A stretch of 60,383 bases of DNA. Source: Planctomycetota bacterium. Lineage in GTDB: Bacteria > Planctomycetota > Phycisphaerae > Tepidisphaerales > Tepidisphaeraceae. Of this stretch, positions 18,591 through 27,021 are shown piece by piece. The stretch spans positions 1 to 60,383 of the forward strand of contig JBCDCH010000021.1 of the NCBI GenBank assembly GCA_039182125.1, read 5' to 3'. Within the stretch, counting starts at the first letter, position 1. Each line of letters opens with the position of its first letter. Below the pieces are notes generated by a model. It saw only the letters and a list, made by a program, of their open reading frames with translations. It had not been told where the DNA came from and did not search any database. A program made the position numbers and the translations under genes.

Positions 18591-19052
18591 TTACATCGAC
18601 TCTTCCTGCTTGACGATCAGGTCGTACATCGCCGAGGCGTTTTCGGCGGTCTGGAGCTTGGTTCGGAAGGTGTCGATGATCATCAGCCGGCTGATCTTGC
18701 CGAGGGCGGTGATGTGCGGGCCGGTCTTGTCCGGTGGGCTGGCCAAGAGCCAGATCAGGTTGACGGGTTTGCCGTCGATCGAGGCGAAGTCGATACCCTG
18801 GGCGGGTCGACCGATGGCGATGACGAGCTGCTTGACGCCGTGGGTCTTGCCGTGAGGGATGGCGAGTCCGTTGCCGATGCCGGTGGTGCGGGTGGATTCG
18901 CGCTCGAGGATCGCGCTGAGCACCTTCTCACTGTCGGTGATCTCACCGTTACTCGCGAGCAAGTTCACCAACTCGGTGATGGCGGCGGTTTTATCCGTCG
19001 CCTGGAGAGGGGCGACGATGCTTTGCGGTTTGAGAATTTCAGTGAGGCGCAT
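18591..19052 (-). CDS. PTS EIIA-type protein (EIIA-Ntr/PtsN-like)
   Basis: A 153-aa single EIIA domain of the fructose/mannitol/Ntr class. The phosphorylation site is His67 in LAIPHGKT. The rest of the fold pattern is present (IGRPAQGIDFASIDGKPVNL, LASPPDKTGPHITAL). No EIIB or EIIC genes are nearby, so a regulatory (PtsN) role is more likely than sugar transport; this is inferred. It shares strand and close spacing with the downstream solute-binding protein gene. Confidence 0.88.
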   Translation of the reverse strand: MRLTEILKPQSIVAPLQATDKTAAITELVNLLASNGEITDSEKVLSAILERESTRTTGIGNGLAIPHGKTHGVKQLVIAIGRPAQGIDFASIDGKPVNLIWLLASPPDKTGPHITALGKISRLMIIDTFRTKLQTAENASAMYDLIVKQEESM

Positions 19053-19112
19053 GGCGGTGGACCAGTGTGCGGGGTCGGCTTGGGTGGCGATGCTAGGGTC
19101 GGCTTCGCCGCG

Positions 19113-19144
19113 CCGCTAGGTTTCCCCCAGACCGCTAGGTTTCC
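19113..19144. repeat. 13-bp direct repeat spanning a stop codon
   Basis: CCGCTAGGTTTCC occurs at 19113-19125 and 19132-19144, a 19-bp period. The second copy contains the stop codon of the archaemetzincin-like gene. Probably a small tandem duplication. Confidence 0.6.
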
Positions 19145-20388
19145 TCGTCGACCAGCGCGACGTGGCGGAAGTACTGCTGTTTCTCGAAGCCGGCACCGAG
19201 CGAGCCGATCACGATCCCCAGCGATGCGATGAAGCCGGCCAGCGTGAGATAGTGCATCAGGCCAACTTCCCCGATGCTTGCCGCCCAACCACCGACGACG
19301 GCGGGCGGGTAGATCACCCATGCTGCCAGCAGCACCGTGCCGAAGAGCACCGCGTAAGTCGTGGCCATGCCGATCACGATCGAGACAATGGTCGCGAGAT
19401 TGCCGACCGCCCGCTGCTCGCTGAGTAGGCGTGTTCCACGTTGGACGAGGAGCCGTTGCTTGAGGATGATGTAATGGCTGGTTCCACCGAGTGTGAGCAC
19501 CGACAGGATTAGCACCACCCACCACCGTTGGCTCATCCCCAACTCCCACGCCTCGGCGGTCATCAGCAGGATGAACAGCGTCGATGCCGCGGCGGTCGTG
19601 AGCTTGCTCAGACGTAGCGGAAACTCCCACGGGGCCATGCGGACGACGGCCTTGAAAATGTCGTCAGTGTTGTGAAACAGGACACGCAGGTGGAACTTGA
19701 TCGGCGTGCGGTGTGCCGGGCCGTGCATGCGTTCCTCGATGCGGGCGTCGGCGACTTCGTTGAGTTCGTGGGTGAGCACCTGCATCGCGTCGAGGCCGAA
19801 GTTCCGCATCCGGTCCAGGTCGGCGGCACAAGTGAGGTTGTGCATGAAGTCCCCGTCGTCATCACTGTGCGGGGCGTCGAGCAGGTGACCGATCAGGTGC
19901 AGCGCGAGCGCTTCGAGGCGTTTGGCGAGGACGTCGATTCGGACGTTGGTGTCCGTCTCGCCGGCGGCTTCCGGATCGATCCGGGCCGTCGAGATGGCGG
20001 CGACGGTCATTGCCCGGCTCGGCGCGGCCATCGCGAAAGGCTTGTCGATCGTTTTCAGGTCTTCGTCCGTGACCACGAGTGCCGCGTCCCATCGGTTTGC
20101 ATCGCGTTCACTCGCGCCGATGTCCAGGAGCGTGACGGTATCGCCGGCGACGTGTTCGGAGGCTTCGCCGCGTCGACGCAGGACCGGCGTCTTCCAGTCG
20201 AACGCGTCGAACAGCCCCGCGAGCCGATCGAGTACGGCCTTGCTCGCACGTTGCAAAGCGGCCAGGTCGACCTCGTCGGGCCGACCGACCACCACCCAGC
20301 CGATCTCGACGGTAAGCGGCGTCGGGTCACCGCTCGTCGCGGCAACGTCGTCGGGCACACCGGGCAATGGGCAGGTGGCGTAAGACAT
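19135..20388 (-). CDS. Archaemetzincin-like pseudo-peptidase fused to a multi-pass membrane domain
   Basis: A 417-aa protein. Residues ~95-185 read like an archaemetzincin: WDAALVVTDEDLKT, then AISTARIDPEA, then ALHLIGHLLDAPH with His164, His168 and His174 at exact metzincin spacing (HxxxHxxxxxH), followed by a possible Met-turn (FMHN, Met182). The catalytic Glu after the first His is Leu and the Gly at position 8 is Asp, so zinc may bind without hydrolysis. A second motif, LTHELNE, lies at 205-211. The C-terminal ~155 residues carry four to five TMs. The gene sits 11 nt after upp. The assignment comes from motif spacing, not a search. Confidence 0.6.
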   Translation of the reverse strand: MSYATCPLPGVPDDVAATSGDPTPLTVEIGWVVVGRPDEVDLAALQRASKAVLDRLAGLFDAFDWKTPVLRRRGEASEHVAGDTVTLLDIGASERDANRWDAALVVTDEDLKTIDKPFAMAAPSRAMTVAAISTARIDPEAAGETDTNVRIDVLAKRLEALALHLIGHLLDAPHSDDDGDFMHNLTCAADLDRMRNFGLDAMQVLTHELNEVADARIEERMHGPAHRTPIKFHLRVLFHNTDDIFKAVVRMAPWEFPLRLSKLTTAAASTLFILLMTAEAWELGMSQRWWVVLILSVLTLGGTSHYIILKQRLLVQRGTRLLSEQRAVGNLATIVSIVIGMATTYAVLFGTVLLAAWVIYPPAVVGGWAASIGEVGLMHYLTLAGFIASLGIVIGSLGAGFEKQQYFRHVALVDEET

Positions 20389-20399
20389 GGCGCTTGGGG

Positions 20400-21023
20400 T
20401 CAGGTGCCAAAGACCCGGTCGCCCGCATCGCCGAGTCCCGGCATGATGTAGCCTTTGGCGTTGAGTTCGCGATCGACGGCGGCGGTGTAGATCGGGATGT
20501 CGCCGTGCTGTTCGTGGAGGGCGGCGATGCCCTCAGGGGCGGCGACGAGGCAAAGGAACCGCATCGAACCCACGCCGGCATTCTTCAGGAAAGTCGCGGC
20601 CGAGATCGCGCTGCCGCCGGTCGCGAGCATCGGGTCGATCAGCAGCACCTCCGTCTCTGCGATGTCCGGCGGGAGCTTGTCGTAGTACGCCTCGGGGTCG
20701 AGCGTTGATTCGTTGCGTTCCATGCCGAGGTGACCCACGCGGGCTTCGGGCAGAATGCGCAGCACGCCGGAGGCCATCCCGAGCCCGGCCCGAAGGATCG
20801 GCACCAACGTCACCGGCCGGGCGAGTACCTGGCCGACCGTCTTCTCCATCGGCGTCTGGATCGGCCGTGGCGTCGTCGGGAACGCCCGCGTCACCTCGTA
20901 CGTCATCAGCATCGCGATCTCTTCGAGCAGTACCCGAAACGCGCGGTAGCCCGTCGCGAAGTCACGCAGTTCGGTCAGCTTGGTCTGAATGACCGGATGC
21001 TCGATGACGTGGACCTGGTGCAT
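20400..21023 (-). CDS. upp: Uracil phosphoribosyltransferase
   Basis: A 207-aa enzyme converting uracil and PRPP to UMP (pyrimidine salvage). The PRPP-binding loop is VLLIDPMLATGGSA. Other signatures are LVPILRAGLGM, GMERNEST and the C-terminal GYIMPGLGDAGDR that contacts uracil. Length matches the family. It lies in a tight minus-strand run, 12 nt after leuD and 11 nt before the archaemetzincin-like gene. Confidence 0.95.
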   Translation of the reverse strand: MHQVHVIEHPVIQTKLTELRDFATGYRAFRVLLEEIAMLMTYEVTRAFPTTPRPIQTPMEKTVGQVLARPVTLVPILRAGLGMASGVLRILPEARVGHLGMERNESTLDPEAYYDKLPPDIAETEVLLIDPMLATGGSAISAATFLKNAGVGSMRFLCLVAAPEGIAALHEQHGDIPIYTAAVDRELNAKGYIMPGLGDAGDRVFGT

Positions 21024-21035
21024 GCGGTGATCGCC

Positions 21036-21596
21036 TTACTTTGCAAGCATGCCGGTTTCACGGGCGTAGGCGAAAACCCCGCCCGCGTTGACGATGGGGA
21101 GGACGTCGCCGAGGGGTTCGAGGGAGTAGTTCTTGCCGCTGGTTTGGTTCTTGAGCGTCAGGGCGTCGAGGTCGACTTCGAGTTGATCGCCGGTTTTGAT
21201 TTCCTCGACCAGGCGGGTGAGGCATTCGAGCGGGAGCAGGTAGCCGCCGTTGACGCTGTTGCGGAAGAAGATGCGTGCGTAGAACTCGGCGATGACGCAT
21301 TTGACGCCGGCCTCGGCCAGGGCGAGCGGGGCGTGTTCGCGGGAGGAGCCGCAGCCGAAGTTCTTGCCGCCGATGATGATCGGGTACTGGCTTTTGAACT
21401 CGCCTTCGGGGACGAAGCGGATGTTGCCCTCGGGCAGGCCGGCCTCGGCTTCGGGGACGCCGCTGTTGGCGTACATGCCGAAGTACTTGCGCTCCTCATC
21501 GTCGGCCGGGTTGTAGCTGAGGAACTGGGCCGGGATGATCTGGTCGGTGTCGATGTTGTCGCCGAGGACGTACGCGGGGCCGGTGATGACAGGCAT
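21036..21596 (-). CDS. leuD: 3-isopropylmalate dehydratase small subunit (LeuD-like)
   Basis: A 186-aa swivelling-domain subunit of the aconitase superfamily: GDNIDTDQIIPAQFL, then IIGGKNFGCGSSREHAP (the hallmark), then FARIFFRN-like FYARIFFRNSVNGG. It pairs with a large 4Fe-4S subunit (leuC), not found here. Homoaconitase or dimethylmaleate hydratase small subunits look similar, so substrate is not certain. TATCGT lies 5 nt upstream of the ATG (complement of 21602-21607). Confidence 0.88.
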   Translation of the reverse strand: MPVITGPAYVLGDNIDTDQIIPAQFLSYNPADDEERKYFGMYANSGVPEAEAGLPEGNIRFVPEGEFKSQYPIIIGGKNFGCGSSREHAPLALAEAGVKCVIAEFYARIFFRNSVNGGYLLPLECLTRLVEEIKTGDQLEVDLDALTLKNQTSGKNYSLEPLGDVLPIVNAGGVFAYARETGMLAK

Positions 21597-21610
21597 GCGA
21601 AACGATAGCG

Positions 21611-22339
21611 CTACCGGGCGTCGGCGACCTGCTTGGGCGGGAAGAGCCGATCGAAGCGATCTTCCCAGATTTGGTCGGCGACCCGCATGCCGCGGTTCTG
21701 TACGTCGATGATGGCCTGGCCCTGCGCGCCCGGCTGGAAGTTCCAGGTGAAGTTGGAGGCGAGCCGGAGCGTGATGGCCTTGATCTCGACCCCACGTCGT
21801 ACTTGGAGCGTGACGAAGTCGCCGCCGTTGAGAGCGGTGAGGACGCCGATGAGATCCCAGCCCGAGCGGATCGGTAGTTGGCCGTCTGGGCCGAAGCCGA
21901 CGATGACGTCGCCGGGCCGCAGGTGCTGGAACGCGGGGAAGCCGATGTGGACCTTGCGGATGAACACGCCGTCGCCGGCCTCGTCGTCCAGATTACCGAA
22001 GGCGGCAGCCGGCTCGGTCGGGAACTGCACGCCGAGAAATCCGCCCTCGCCGCGCATTTTGCCGGCCTCGCTCGCGATCGAGACGTGATTGACGATGGTC
22101 CGCAGGGCGTCGCGTTGGTTGAGGTTGAGCTCCGGGAGTGCCTCGGCGGCGTCGGCCAATGCCGCCAGTTGGCGGGCGTTGAGGTCCATGAGCTGGGTGC
22201 GTGCCGTCGTTCGGACTTCCGGGTCGGCGGAGCCGAGGTCGGCGACGAGCCGCTCCAGGCGGTTCGGTGCCGCGGCGGCCGTGCAAATGACCGTCAACAT
22301 CAGCAGCAGCGTCAGCGAAAAGGCATGTCGATACATCAC
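21611..22339 (-). CDS. Secreted PDZ-domain protein
   Basis: A 242-aa protein with a signal peptide (FSLTLLLMLTVICTAAAA). Residues ~28-90 are helical and resemble HEAT-type repeats (LVADLGSADPEVRTTARTQL). A PDZ-like domain covers ~98-205, with GFLGVQF, GVFIRKVHIGFPAFQHLRPG, and VTLQVRRGVEIKAITLRL. It is probably a periplasmic scaffold or adaptor; there is no protease domain. It sits 14 nt before leuD in the same minus-strand run. Confidence 0.75.
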   Translation of the reverse strand: MMYRHAFSLTLLLMLTVICTAAAAPNRLERLVADLGSADPEVRTTARTQLMDLNARQLAALADAAEALPELNLNQRDALRTIVNHVSIASEAGKMRGEGGFLGVQFPTEPAAAFGNLDDEAGDGVFIRKVHIGFPAFQHLRPGDVIVGFGPDGQLPIRSGWDLIGVLTALNGGDFVTLQVRRGVEIKAITLRLASNFTWNFQPGAQGQAIIDVQNRGMRVADQIWEDRFDRLFPPKQVADAR

Positions 22340-22356
22340 GGGCCTCCGGGGTCAGT

Positions 22357-23433
22357 TTAGTCCGCGACCATCGCCACGAGGTCGTCGGTCGACTTCTGCA
22401 GCCACTGGATTTTACTGACGACCATGTTCAGAAACGCACCACCCTCGAGCCGGCCGAACTGCCCCGTCGCCGCGATCGGGAAGACCGCCTCGGCGATGAG
22501 CGCCTCGATCATCAAGGCGGGAATGACACGCAGCTCGGCAGTGGAGAGTTGGGCGACGGCGTCGTAGCCGCGGAGGAAGCGTTTGAAGCGGGACTGGTCG
22601 ATGTGGCTCGGCCATTTCGAGACGTCGTCGCCGCCGCCGAGGATGGAGAACTGCAACGCGCCGTTGGCGGTGTCGATGATGCGGGGGAGCTTGCGGGCCG
22701 AGTCGTAGTCGATGACGGCGACAACGTGATCCTCGTGGAAGAGCATGTTGCCCGGATGCCAGTCGCCGTGGACGATCTGGTCGGCCCAGCCGGCGAGACC
22801 GGCGTCGTTGACGAACGTCGCGGCCTCGGCGTAGCTGTCGGCGAGGAACTTGCAGCTGGCGCGGACATCCTTCTTGCCACGCATGGCTTCGGCGATGGTG
22901 CCGAGCCCTTTGCGGACGGCCGGCGCTTCGTGGTAACTGCCTCGCGGCGGCTCCCATTGGGCGGAAAAACTGTCGAGCAGCGTGTGGTACACCGCCTGCA
23001 CTCGGCCCGAGTCGTAGGTGGCTTCGAGGGTCTGTGGGTAGCCGCTGCCGGGGATGTACTCGAACATCTCGTAAATCGCGCCCTCCCATTGCAGCATGGA
23101 GTTGTTGTCCCGCCGCGTGCCGATGAGGTGAGGCAGCGGAAACTGCTTGTCGGCCAAGTGCAGCTGCAGCGCGTGGCAGAACGCGACCTTGAACGGGTCG
23201 TCCCGGCCACGGGCGCGACGCTTAAGCAGAAAGCGACCCGTGTCGGTGTCGATCTGGAGCTTGGGCGCCTTGCGAGAGCCGCGGTTGAACTCGCGCATGC
23301 GTTGGATCACGCCCAGGTCGTAGTGGGAGAGGACGGTCGCGAGTTCTTCGGTGCCGTACTTCTCGCGGCCGTCTTGACCGACGGGACGGTCGATCTCGCG
23401 TGCGGGCCCGGCAGATTCGGCGGCTTGCGGCAC
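22357..23433 (-). CDS. Aminoglycoside phosphotransferase (APH)/choline-kinase-fold protein
   Basis: A 358-aa kinase-like protein. Motifs are IVHGDWHPGNMLF (the Brenner-type catalytic loop H-G-D-x-x-x-x-N) and VVAVIDYDSARKLPRI (the DFG-equivalent metal-binding Asp). The N-lobe has FLLKRRARG with the likely ATP-binding Lys. Its substrate is not evident; resistance should not be assumed, since this fold phosphorylates many small molecules. GTG 23433 is chosen: TACACT lies 6 nt upstream (complement of 23440-23445), and the longer frame would overlap the divergent rhomboid start. Confidence 0.75.
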   Translation of the reverse strand: MPQAAESAGPAREIDRPVGQDGREKYGTEELATVLSHYDLGVIQRMREFNRGSRKAPKLQIDTDTGRFLLKRRARGRDDPFKVAFCHALQLHLADKQFPLPHLIGTRRDNNSMLQWEGAIYEMFEYIPGSGYPQTLEATYDSGRVQAVYHTLLDSFSAQWEPPRGSYHEAPAVRKGLGTIAEAMRGKKDVRASCKFLADSYAEAATFVNDAGLAGWADQIVHGDWHPGNMLFHEDHVVAVIDYDSARKLPRIIDTANGALQFSILGGGDDVSKWPSHIDQSRFKRFLRGYDAVAQLSTAELRVIPALMIEALIAEAVFPIAATGQFGRLEGGAFLNMVVSKIQWLQKSTDDLVAMVAD

Positions 23434-23543
23434 GCCTTGAGTGTATGGGCAAGATGCGATGGTTACGAACCCCCAACCCAGGTACGGCTGTTCGGTAGCC
23501 TGGCTTGCAACCTCCGAGCCGCTCGGCGCTAACATCGTTATCA

Positions 23544-24404
23544 ATGGGCATCAATGACCGCGACTATGTGCGTAGCAGGCCGACCAACGCCGTGGGTATG
23601 AGCGGTGCGGGGATCGGCCAGATGTCCGGCTGGTCGGTCACGACTTGGTTGATCGCGATCTGTGTCGCCGTCTTCATCATCGATCTTCTCCTGATGAACA
23701 CGGACTTTGCCTATGGCAGAGGCCAGGTGAACATCGACGGGAATGTCGTCGAGGTCTATGTACCGGTGCTGGAGGCCATCGAGCTGGCCGAGCAAGGCAA
23801 GATGATCCCCATCGGCCGGGTTGCACCGATCGAGCGTTGGGGGTTCTTCAGTGCCGACACCGCCGTCTTCGGCGGCCAACTTTGGCGCTGGATCAGTTTC
23901 CAATTCCTTCATGCCGGTGGGTGGCACTTGCTCGGCAACATGATCGGGCTGTACTTCTTCGGCTCGCTCATCGAAAACTACCTCGGCCGACGGCGGTTCC
24001 TCGCGTTCTACTTGCTCTGCGGCGTGGCGGGGCCGGTGATCTACGGCATGTTCGCGTTGGCCGGCATTCTCTCGACGACGTCGAGCACGCCGCTGATCGG
24101 GGCATCGGCGGGGGTGTTCGGCATCCTCGCGGCCGCGGCGGTGATCGCGCCCAACGCCACCGAGCTGGTCTACGGCATCCTGCCAATGCAACTCAAGACC
24201 ATGGCGTTGCTCCTGCTGGGATATGCTGAGTTCATGGTGTTCACCAACGGCAACAACGCTGGCGGCGAAGCGGCCCACCTCGGCGGGGCCGCGCTGGGCT
24301 ACCTCCTCATCCGCCATCCCGAGTGGCTTAACTGGGCCGACAAGGGCCCGCACCTGGGTTTGCCCAAACCCAAGGGGCCGTCGCACATGCGGTACACCGG
24401 CTAG
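23544..24404 (+). CDS. Rhomboid-family intramembrane serine protease
   Basis: A 286-aa protein with about six to seven TMs. The catalytic Ser188 is in LIGASAGVFGILAAAAV and His245 in GEAAHLGGAALGYLL. HAGGWHLLGNMIGLYFFG matches the conserved TM2 His/Asn element. A ~55-residue periplasmic loop follows the first TM. ATG 23544 (MGINDRDYV) is chosen over 23505. It differs from the rhomboid at 12813 in lacking a TPR tail. Confidence 0.9.
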   Translation: MGINDRDYVRSRPTNAVGMSGAGIGQMSGWSVTTWLIAICVAVFIIDLLLMNTDFAYGRGQVNIDGNVVEVYVPVLEAIELAEQGKMIPIGRVAPIERWGFFSADTAVFGGQLWRWISFQFLHAGGWHLLGNMIGLYFFGSLIENYLGRRRFLAFYLLCGVAGPVIYGMFALAGILSTTSSTPLIGASAGVFGILAAAAVIAPNATELVYGILPMQLKTMALLLLGYAEFMVFTNGNNAGGEAAHLGGAALGYLLIRHPEWLNWADKGPHLGLPKPKGPSHMRYTG

Positions 24405-24424
24405 TTCCGCCCTACGGTGTGCCC

Positions 24425-25102
24425 GTGTCCGAACCGCTGATCGATGTCCGCGACTTGCGCAAGACCTATCTCATGGGAGAGGCGCAGGTCGAGGTGCTGC
24501 GCGGTGTGGATGTGTCGGTGAAGCGGGGCGAGTTTCTCGCCATCGAAGGCCGCAGTGGTAGCGGCAAGAGCACGCTACTCCACCTGATGGGGCTGCTCGA
24601 CGACCCGGACGAAGGAATGGTTCGCCTCTTCGGCGAGGAGGTGCCACGCGGCAAGAAGGCGCTGCTGCGCAACACGAAGATCGGCTTCGTGTTCCAGTTC
24701 TACCACCTATTGCCGGAGTTGAACGTCCTGCAGAACACGCAGCTGGCGGCGATGGTCCCGCACGCCGGTCAGCCGGACAAGAAGACGATGCGGCAGCGGG
24801 CGACGGACCTGCTCGACCTGTTCGGATTGGCCGACCGCCTGAACCACCGCCCGTCGCAGTTGTCCGGCGGGGAGCGGCAACGGGTGGCGATCGCGCGGGC
24901 GCTGATGAACGAGCCGGAGCTATTGCTCGCCGACGAGCCGACGGGCAACCTCGACTTCGAGACCGGCGAGAAGATCATGGAAGAGCTCGGTCGGCTCCAC
25001 GCCGAGCGTGGCCAGACGCTCGTGATGGTCACGCATGATCGCGCGTTGGCGAGAACGGCGGACCGTGATCTCGTCCTCAAGGACGGGAAGCTGGTAAGCT
25101 AA
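24425..25102 (+). CDS. ABC transporter ATPase, LolD/MacB type
   Basis: A 225-aa ATPase. Walker A is GRSGSGKSTLL, the signature motif LSGGERQRVAIARAL, Walker B LLLADEPTGNLD, and the switch His lies in MVTHDRAL. The sequence is typical of the LolD/MacB/FtsE group, which acts in lipoprotein release or mechanotransmission rather than import. No cognate permease is adjacent. GTG 24425 (MSEPLIDVRDL) is preferred over GTG 24419 because TACGGT (24413-24418) ends 6 nt before it. Confidence 0.88.
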   Translation: MSEPLIDVRDLRKTYLMGEAQVEVLRGVDVSVKRGEFLAIEGRSGSGKSTLLHLMGLLDDPDEGMVRLFGEEVPRGKKALLRNTKIGFVFQFYHLLPELNVLQNTQLAAMVPHAGQPDKKTMRQRATDLLDLFGLADRLNHRPSQLSGGERQRVAIARALMNEPELLLADEPTGNLDFETGEKIMEELGRLHAERGQTLVMVTHDRALARTADRDLVLKDGKLVS

Positions 25103-25127
25103 TGAATGAACCCACCGCGGAGGAACG

Positions 25128-26039
25128 ATGTCGGCTGACTTGAAAATCTGGATGAACGGCGAGCTGGTCCCCCAAGCCAATGCAACCGTGAGCGTGTTCG
25201 ACCACGGCTTGCTCTACGGCGACGGCGTGTTTGAAGGCATTCGTGCCTACGACGGCCACATTTTCGAGGAACGCGCCCACATCAACCGGTTGTTCGAATC
25301 GGCCAAAGCCTTGCGGCTCACGATCCCGTACACACCCGACGAGTTGTCCAAAGCCATGCACGATGCCCTCGCCGCCAACGGGCTCAGCGACGGTTATCTG
25401 CGGTTGGTCGTGACCCGCGGCGTGGGTGATCTGGGCCTCGACCCCAATCGTTGCTCGCGGGCCACCGTGTTCTGCATTGCTTCGACGATCCGGATTTACC
25501 CACAGGAGATGTACGACAACGGCATGTCGATCATCACCAGCAGTTGGACCAAGAACCACCCCAACGCCACACCGCCGCGGGTCAAGAGTTTGAACTATCT
25601 CAACAGCGTCTTGGCCAAGATCGAGGCGAACGATGCCGGCGTTCCCGAGGCGGTGATGCTCAATCACTTAGGTCAGGTTGCCGAATGCACGGCCGACAAC
25701 ATTTTCGTCGTCGAGGGCACCACCGTGTACACCCCGCCCAAGGCTGACGGCATTCTCGACGGGGTGACGCGGGCCGTGGTGCTGCGGATCGCGGGGCAGA
25801 TCGGCATCGACGCGGCCGAGCGGACGCTGATCCGCCACGATCTCTACTCCGCCGCCGAGTGCTTCCTGACCGGCACGGCCGCCGAGGTGATCCCGGTGAC
25901 GCGGATCGACGGTCGCCCGATCGGTCGAGGAGTGCCGGGGCCGATCACGCGGAAACTCAAGACCGCGTTCGAGGCGTACTGCCGTGGCAGTCGGGCCAAA
26001 ACCGCAGCCCATGCGTCGGCAGTGCAAGCACCCGCATGA
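25128..26039 (+). CDS. ilvE: Branched-chain amino-acid aminotransferase
   Basis: A 303-aa class IV PLP aminotransferase. The family start GLLYGDGVFEGIRAY is intact, the PLP-binding Lys153 lies in RVKSLNYLNSVLAKIEA, and the phosphate/cofactor loops VAECTADNIFVV and AAECFLTGTAAEVIPV are present. It interconverts branched-chain 2-oxo acids and amino acids using glutamate. A GGAGGAACG Shine-Dalgarno directly precedes the ATG. A D-amino-acid transaminase is the main alternative. Confidence 0.92.
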   Translation: MSADLKIWMNGELVPQANATVSVFDHGLLYGDGVFEGIRAYDGHIFEERAHINRLFESAKALRLTIPYTPDELSKAMHDALAANGLSDGYLRLVVTRGVGDLGLDPNRCSRATVFCIASTIRIYPQEMYDNGMSIITSSWTKNHPNATPPRVKSLNYLNSVLAKIEANDAGVPEAVMLNHLGQVAECTADNIFVVEGTTVYTPPKADGILDGVTRAVVLRIAGQIGIDAAERTLIRHDLYSAAECFLTGTAAEVIPVTRIDGRPIGRGVPGPITRKLKTAFEAYCRGSRAKTAAHASAVQAPA

Positions 26040-26072
26040 GCGATTTTTGCGGCTGAACCGGTGTCAGAGCGT

Positions 26073-26101
26073 TTGACGACGGGTTTCCGGCCCATTAGGT
26101 T
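26073..26101 (+). promoter_or_regulatory. Candidate sigma70-type promoter of histone-like gene
   Basis: TTGACG (26073-26078), a 17-nt spacer, then TAGGTT (26096-26101). A small inverted repeat, GTTTC-ATC-GAAAC, overlaps the -10 region and could be an operator. The predicted leader is ~75 nt and includes GGAG 8 nt before the start. Confidence 0.35.
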
Positions 26102-26182
26102 TCATCGAAACGCGAACCGGCCCCGTCGCCGGAAGAACCCACGTTTACCCCCGCCGTCACACCCAACCCGTTGGAGACCATC

Positions 26183-26362
26183 ATGCCCATGCCGGAATTT
26201 GAAAAGCTCAAGGAACTGATCAGCGAAGCCTCTGAAGACGTCGAAAAGGCCGTTGGTGGCAACAAGGCCGCCGGCACCCGCGTCCGCAAACGCATGCAGG
26301 AGATCAAGAACGCCGCTCAGGAAGTTCGCGTGAAGATCCTGGAAGTCCGCACCGGCGATTAA
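26183..26362 (+). CDS. Histone H1-like (Hc1-type) small DNA-binding protein
   Basis: A 59-aa highly charged helical protein. The segment GGNKAAGTRVRKRMQEIKNA is characteristic of the Hc1-like histone H1 family seen in chlamydiae, planctomycetes and Bacteroidetes, where the usual form is KGNKAAGTRxRKxLQELK. It is probably nucleoid-associated. Start ATG 26183 has GGAG at suitable spacing; an in-frame ATG 26171 is less likely. The C-terminal Lys/Ala-rich tail of chlamydial HctA is absent. A strong terminator makes it monocistronic. Confidence 0.75.
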   Translation: MPMPEFEKLKELISEASEDVEKAVGGNKAAGTRVRKRMQEIKNAAQEVRVKILEVRTGD

Positions 26363-26394
26363 TGCCGCATTAATCACCACTTGACGGATTTCCC

Positions 26395-26453
26395 CGGCAA
26401 AGCCGTGGACGCCGGTCCTCAAACCCGGGCCGTCCGCGGCTTTGCCGCTTTCT
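26395..26453 (+). terminator. Strong intrinsic terminator of histone-like gene
   Basis: A 17-bp stem: 26395-26411 (CGGCAAAGCCGTGGACG) pairs with 26431-26447 (CGTCCGCGGCTTTGCCG), including one U-G pair, with a 19-nt loop and followed by CTTTCTC. Confidence 0.75.
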
Positions 26454-26481
26454 CCCCCGATCCGCCCCCGAACCGACCGCC

Positions 26482-26952
26482 ATGCCGCCCACCGTTCTTT
26501 ACGACCTCAGTGACCTCGACCTCGACCGCCAACTCGATGACATTCCGGCCATCGAAGACATCAACCCGCAGCGCGGCGATATGCTTCACGTCAACGGCAT
26601 CTGCCACGTCGCCGACGACGGGGCGATCGGCTTCAAGGATATCCGCGATGACGAATTCTGGGTTCCAGGTCACATACCCGGCCGGCCGTTGCTGCCGGGT
26701 GTGATCATGCTCGAAGCCGCCGCTCAGGTCGCAAGTTACTACACCAAGGTCGGACTTGGCTGGGAGGGGTTCATCGGCTTCGGCGGGATCGAAAACTGCA
26801 AGTTCCGCAAGGAAGTCCTCCCGGGCGGTCGCATGTACATCCTTGTCAAACTCATCGAGCAGCGCCACCGTCGTGTTCGGTGTAACGCCCAGGGCCTGGT
26901 CAACGGTTCCGTCGTGTTCGAGGCCGACATCATCGGCACGAAGATGGGCTGA
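26482..26952 (+). CDS. FabZ-type 3-hydroxyacyl-ACP dehydratase family protein
   Basis: A 156-aa hot-dog fold protein. The FabZ active-site element is present as VPGHIPGRPLLPGVIMLEAA, with the catalytic His and Glu. It would dehydrate 3-hydroxyacyl-ACP in fatty-acid synthesis. The N-terminus (LSDLDLDRQLDDIPAIEDIN) is atypical, lacking the usual LPHRYPFLLVD, so it may be a FabZ/FabA-like paralogue acting on another acyl chain. No other fab genes are adjacent. Confidence 0.8.
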   Translation: MPPTVLYDLSDLDLDRQLDDIPAIEDINPQRGDMLHVNGICHVADDGAIGFKDIRDDEFWVPGHIPGRPLLPGVIMLEAAAQVASYYTKVGLGWEGFIGFGGIENCKFRKEVLPGGRMYILVKLIEQRHRRVRCNAQGLVNGSVVFEADIIGTKMG

Positions 26953-27021
26953 AGCCCCTCCCACGTCCGAACGAGCGGGCGAGTCTGGCGAATCGCGGGG
27001 CGTTGGGCCGATACGTCCACC

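Noticed and set aside
22357-23433. Antibiotic-resistance phosphotransferase
   Set aside because: The APH fold is present, but the fold phosphorylates many substrates and no mobile context or close resemblance to known resistance genes can be shown.
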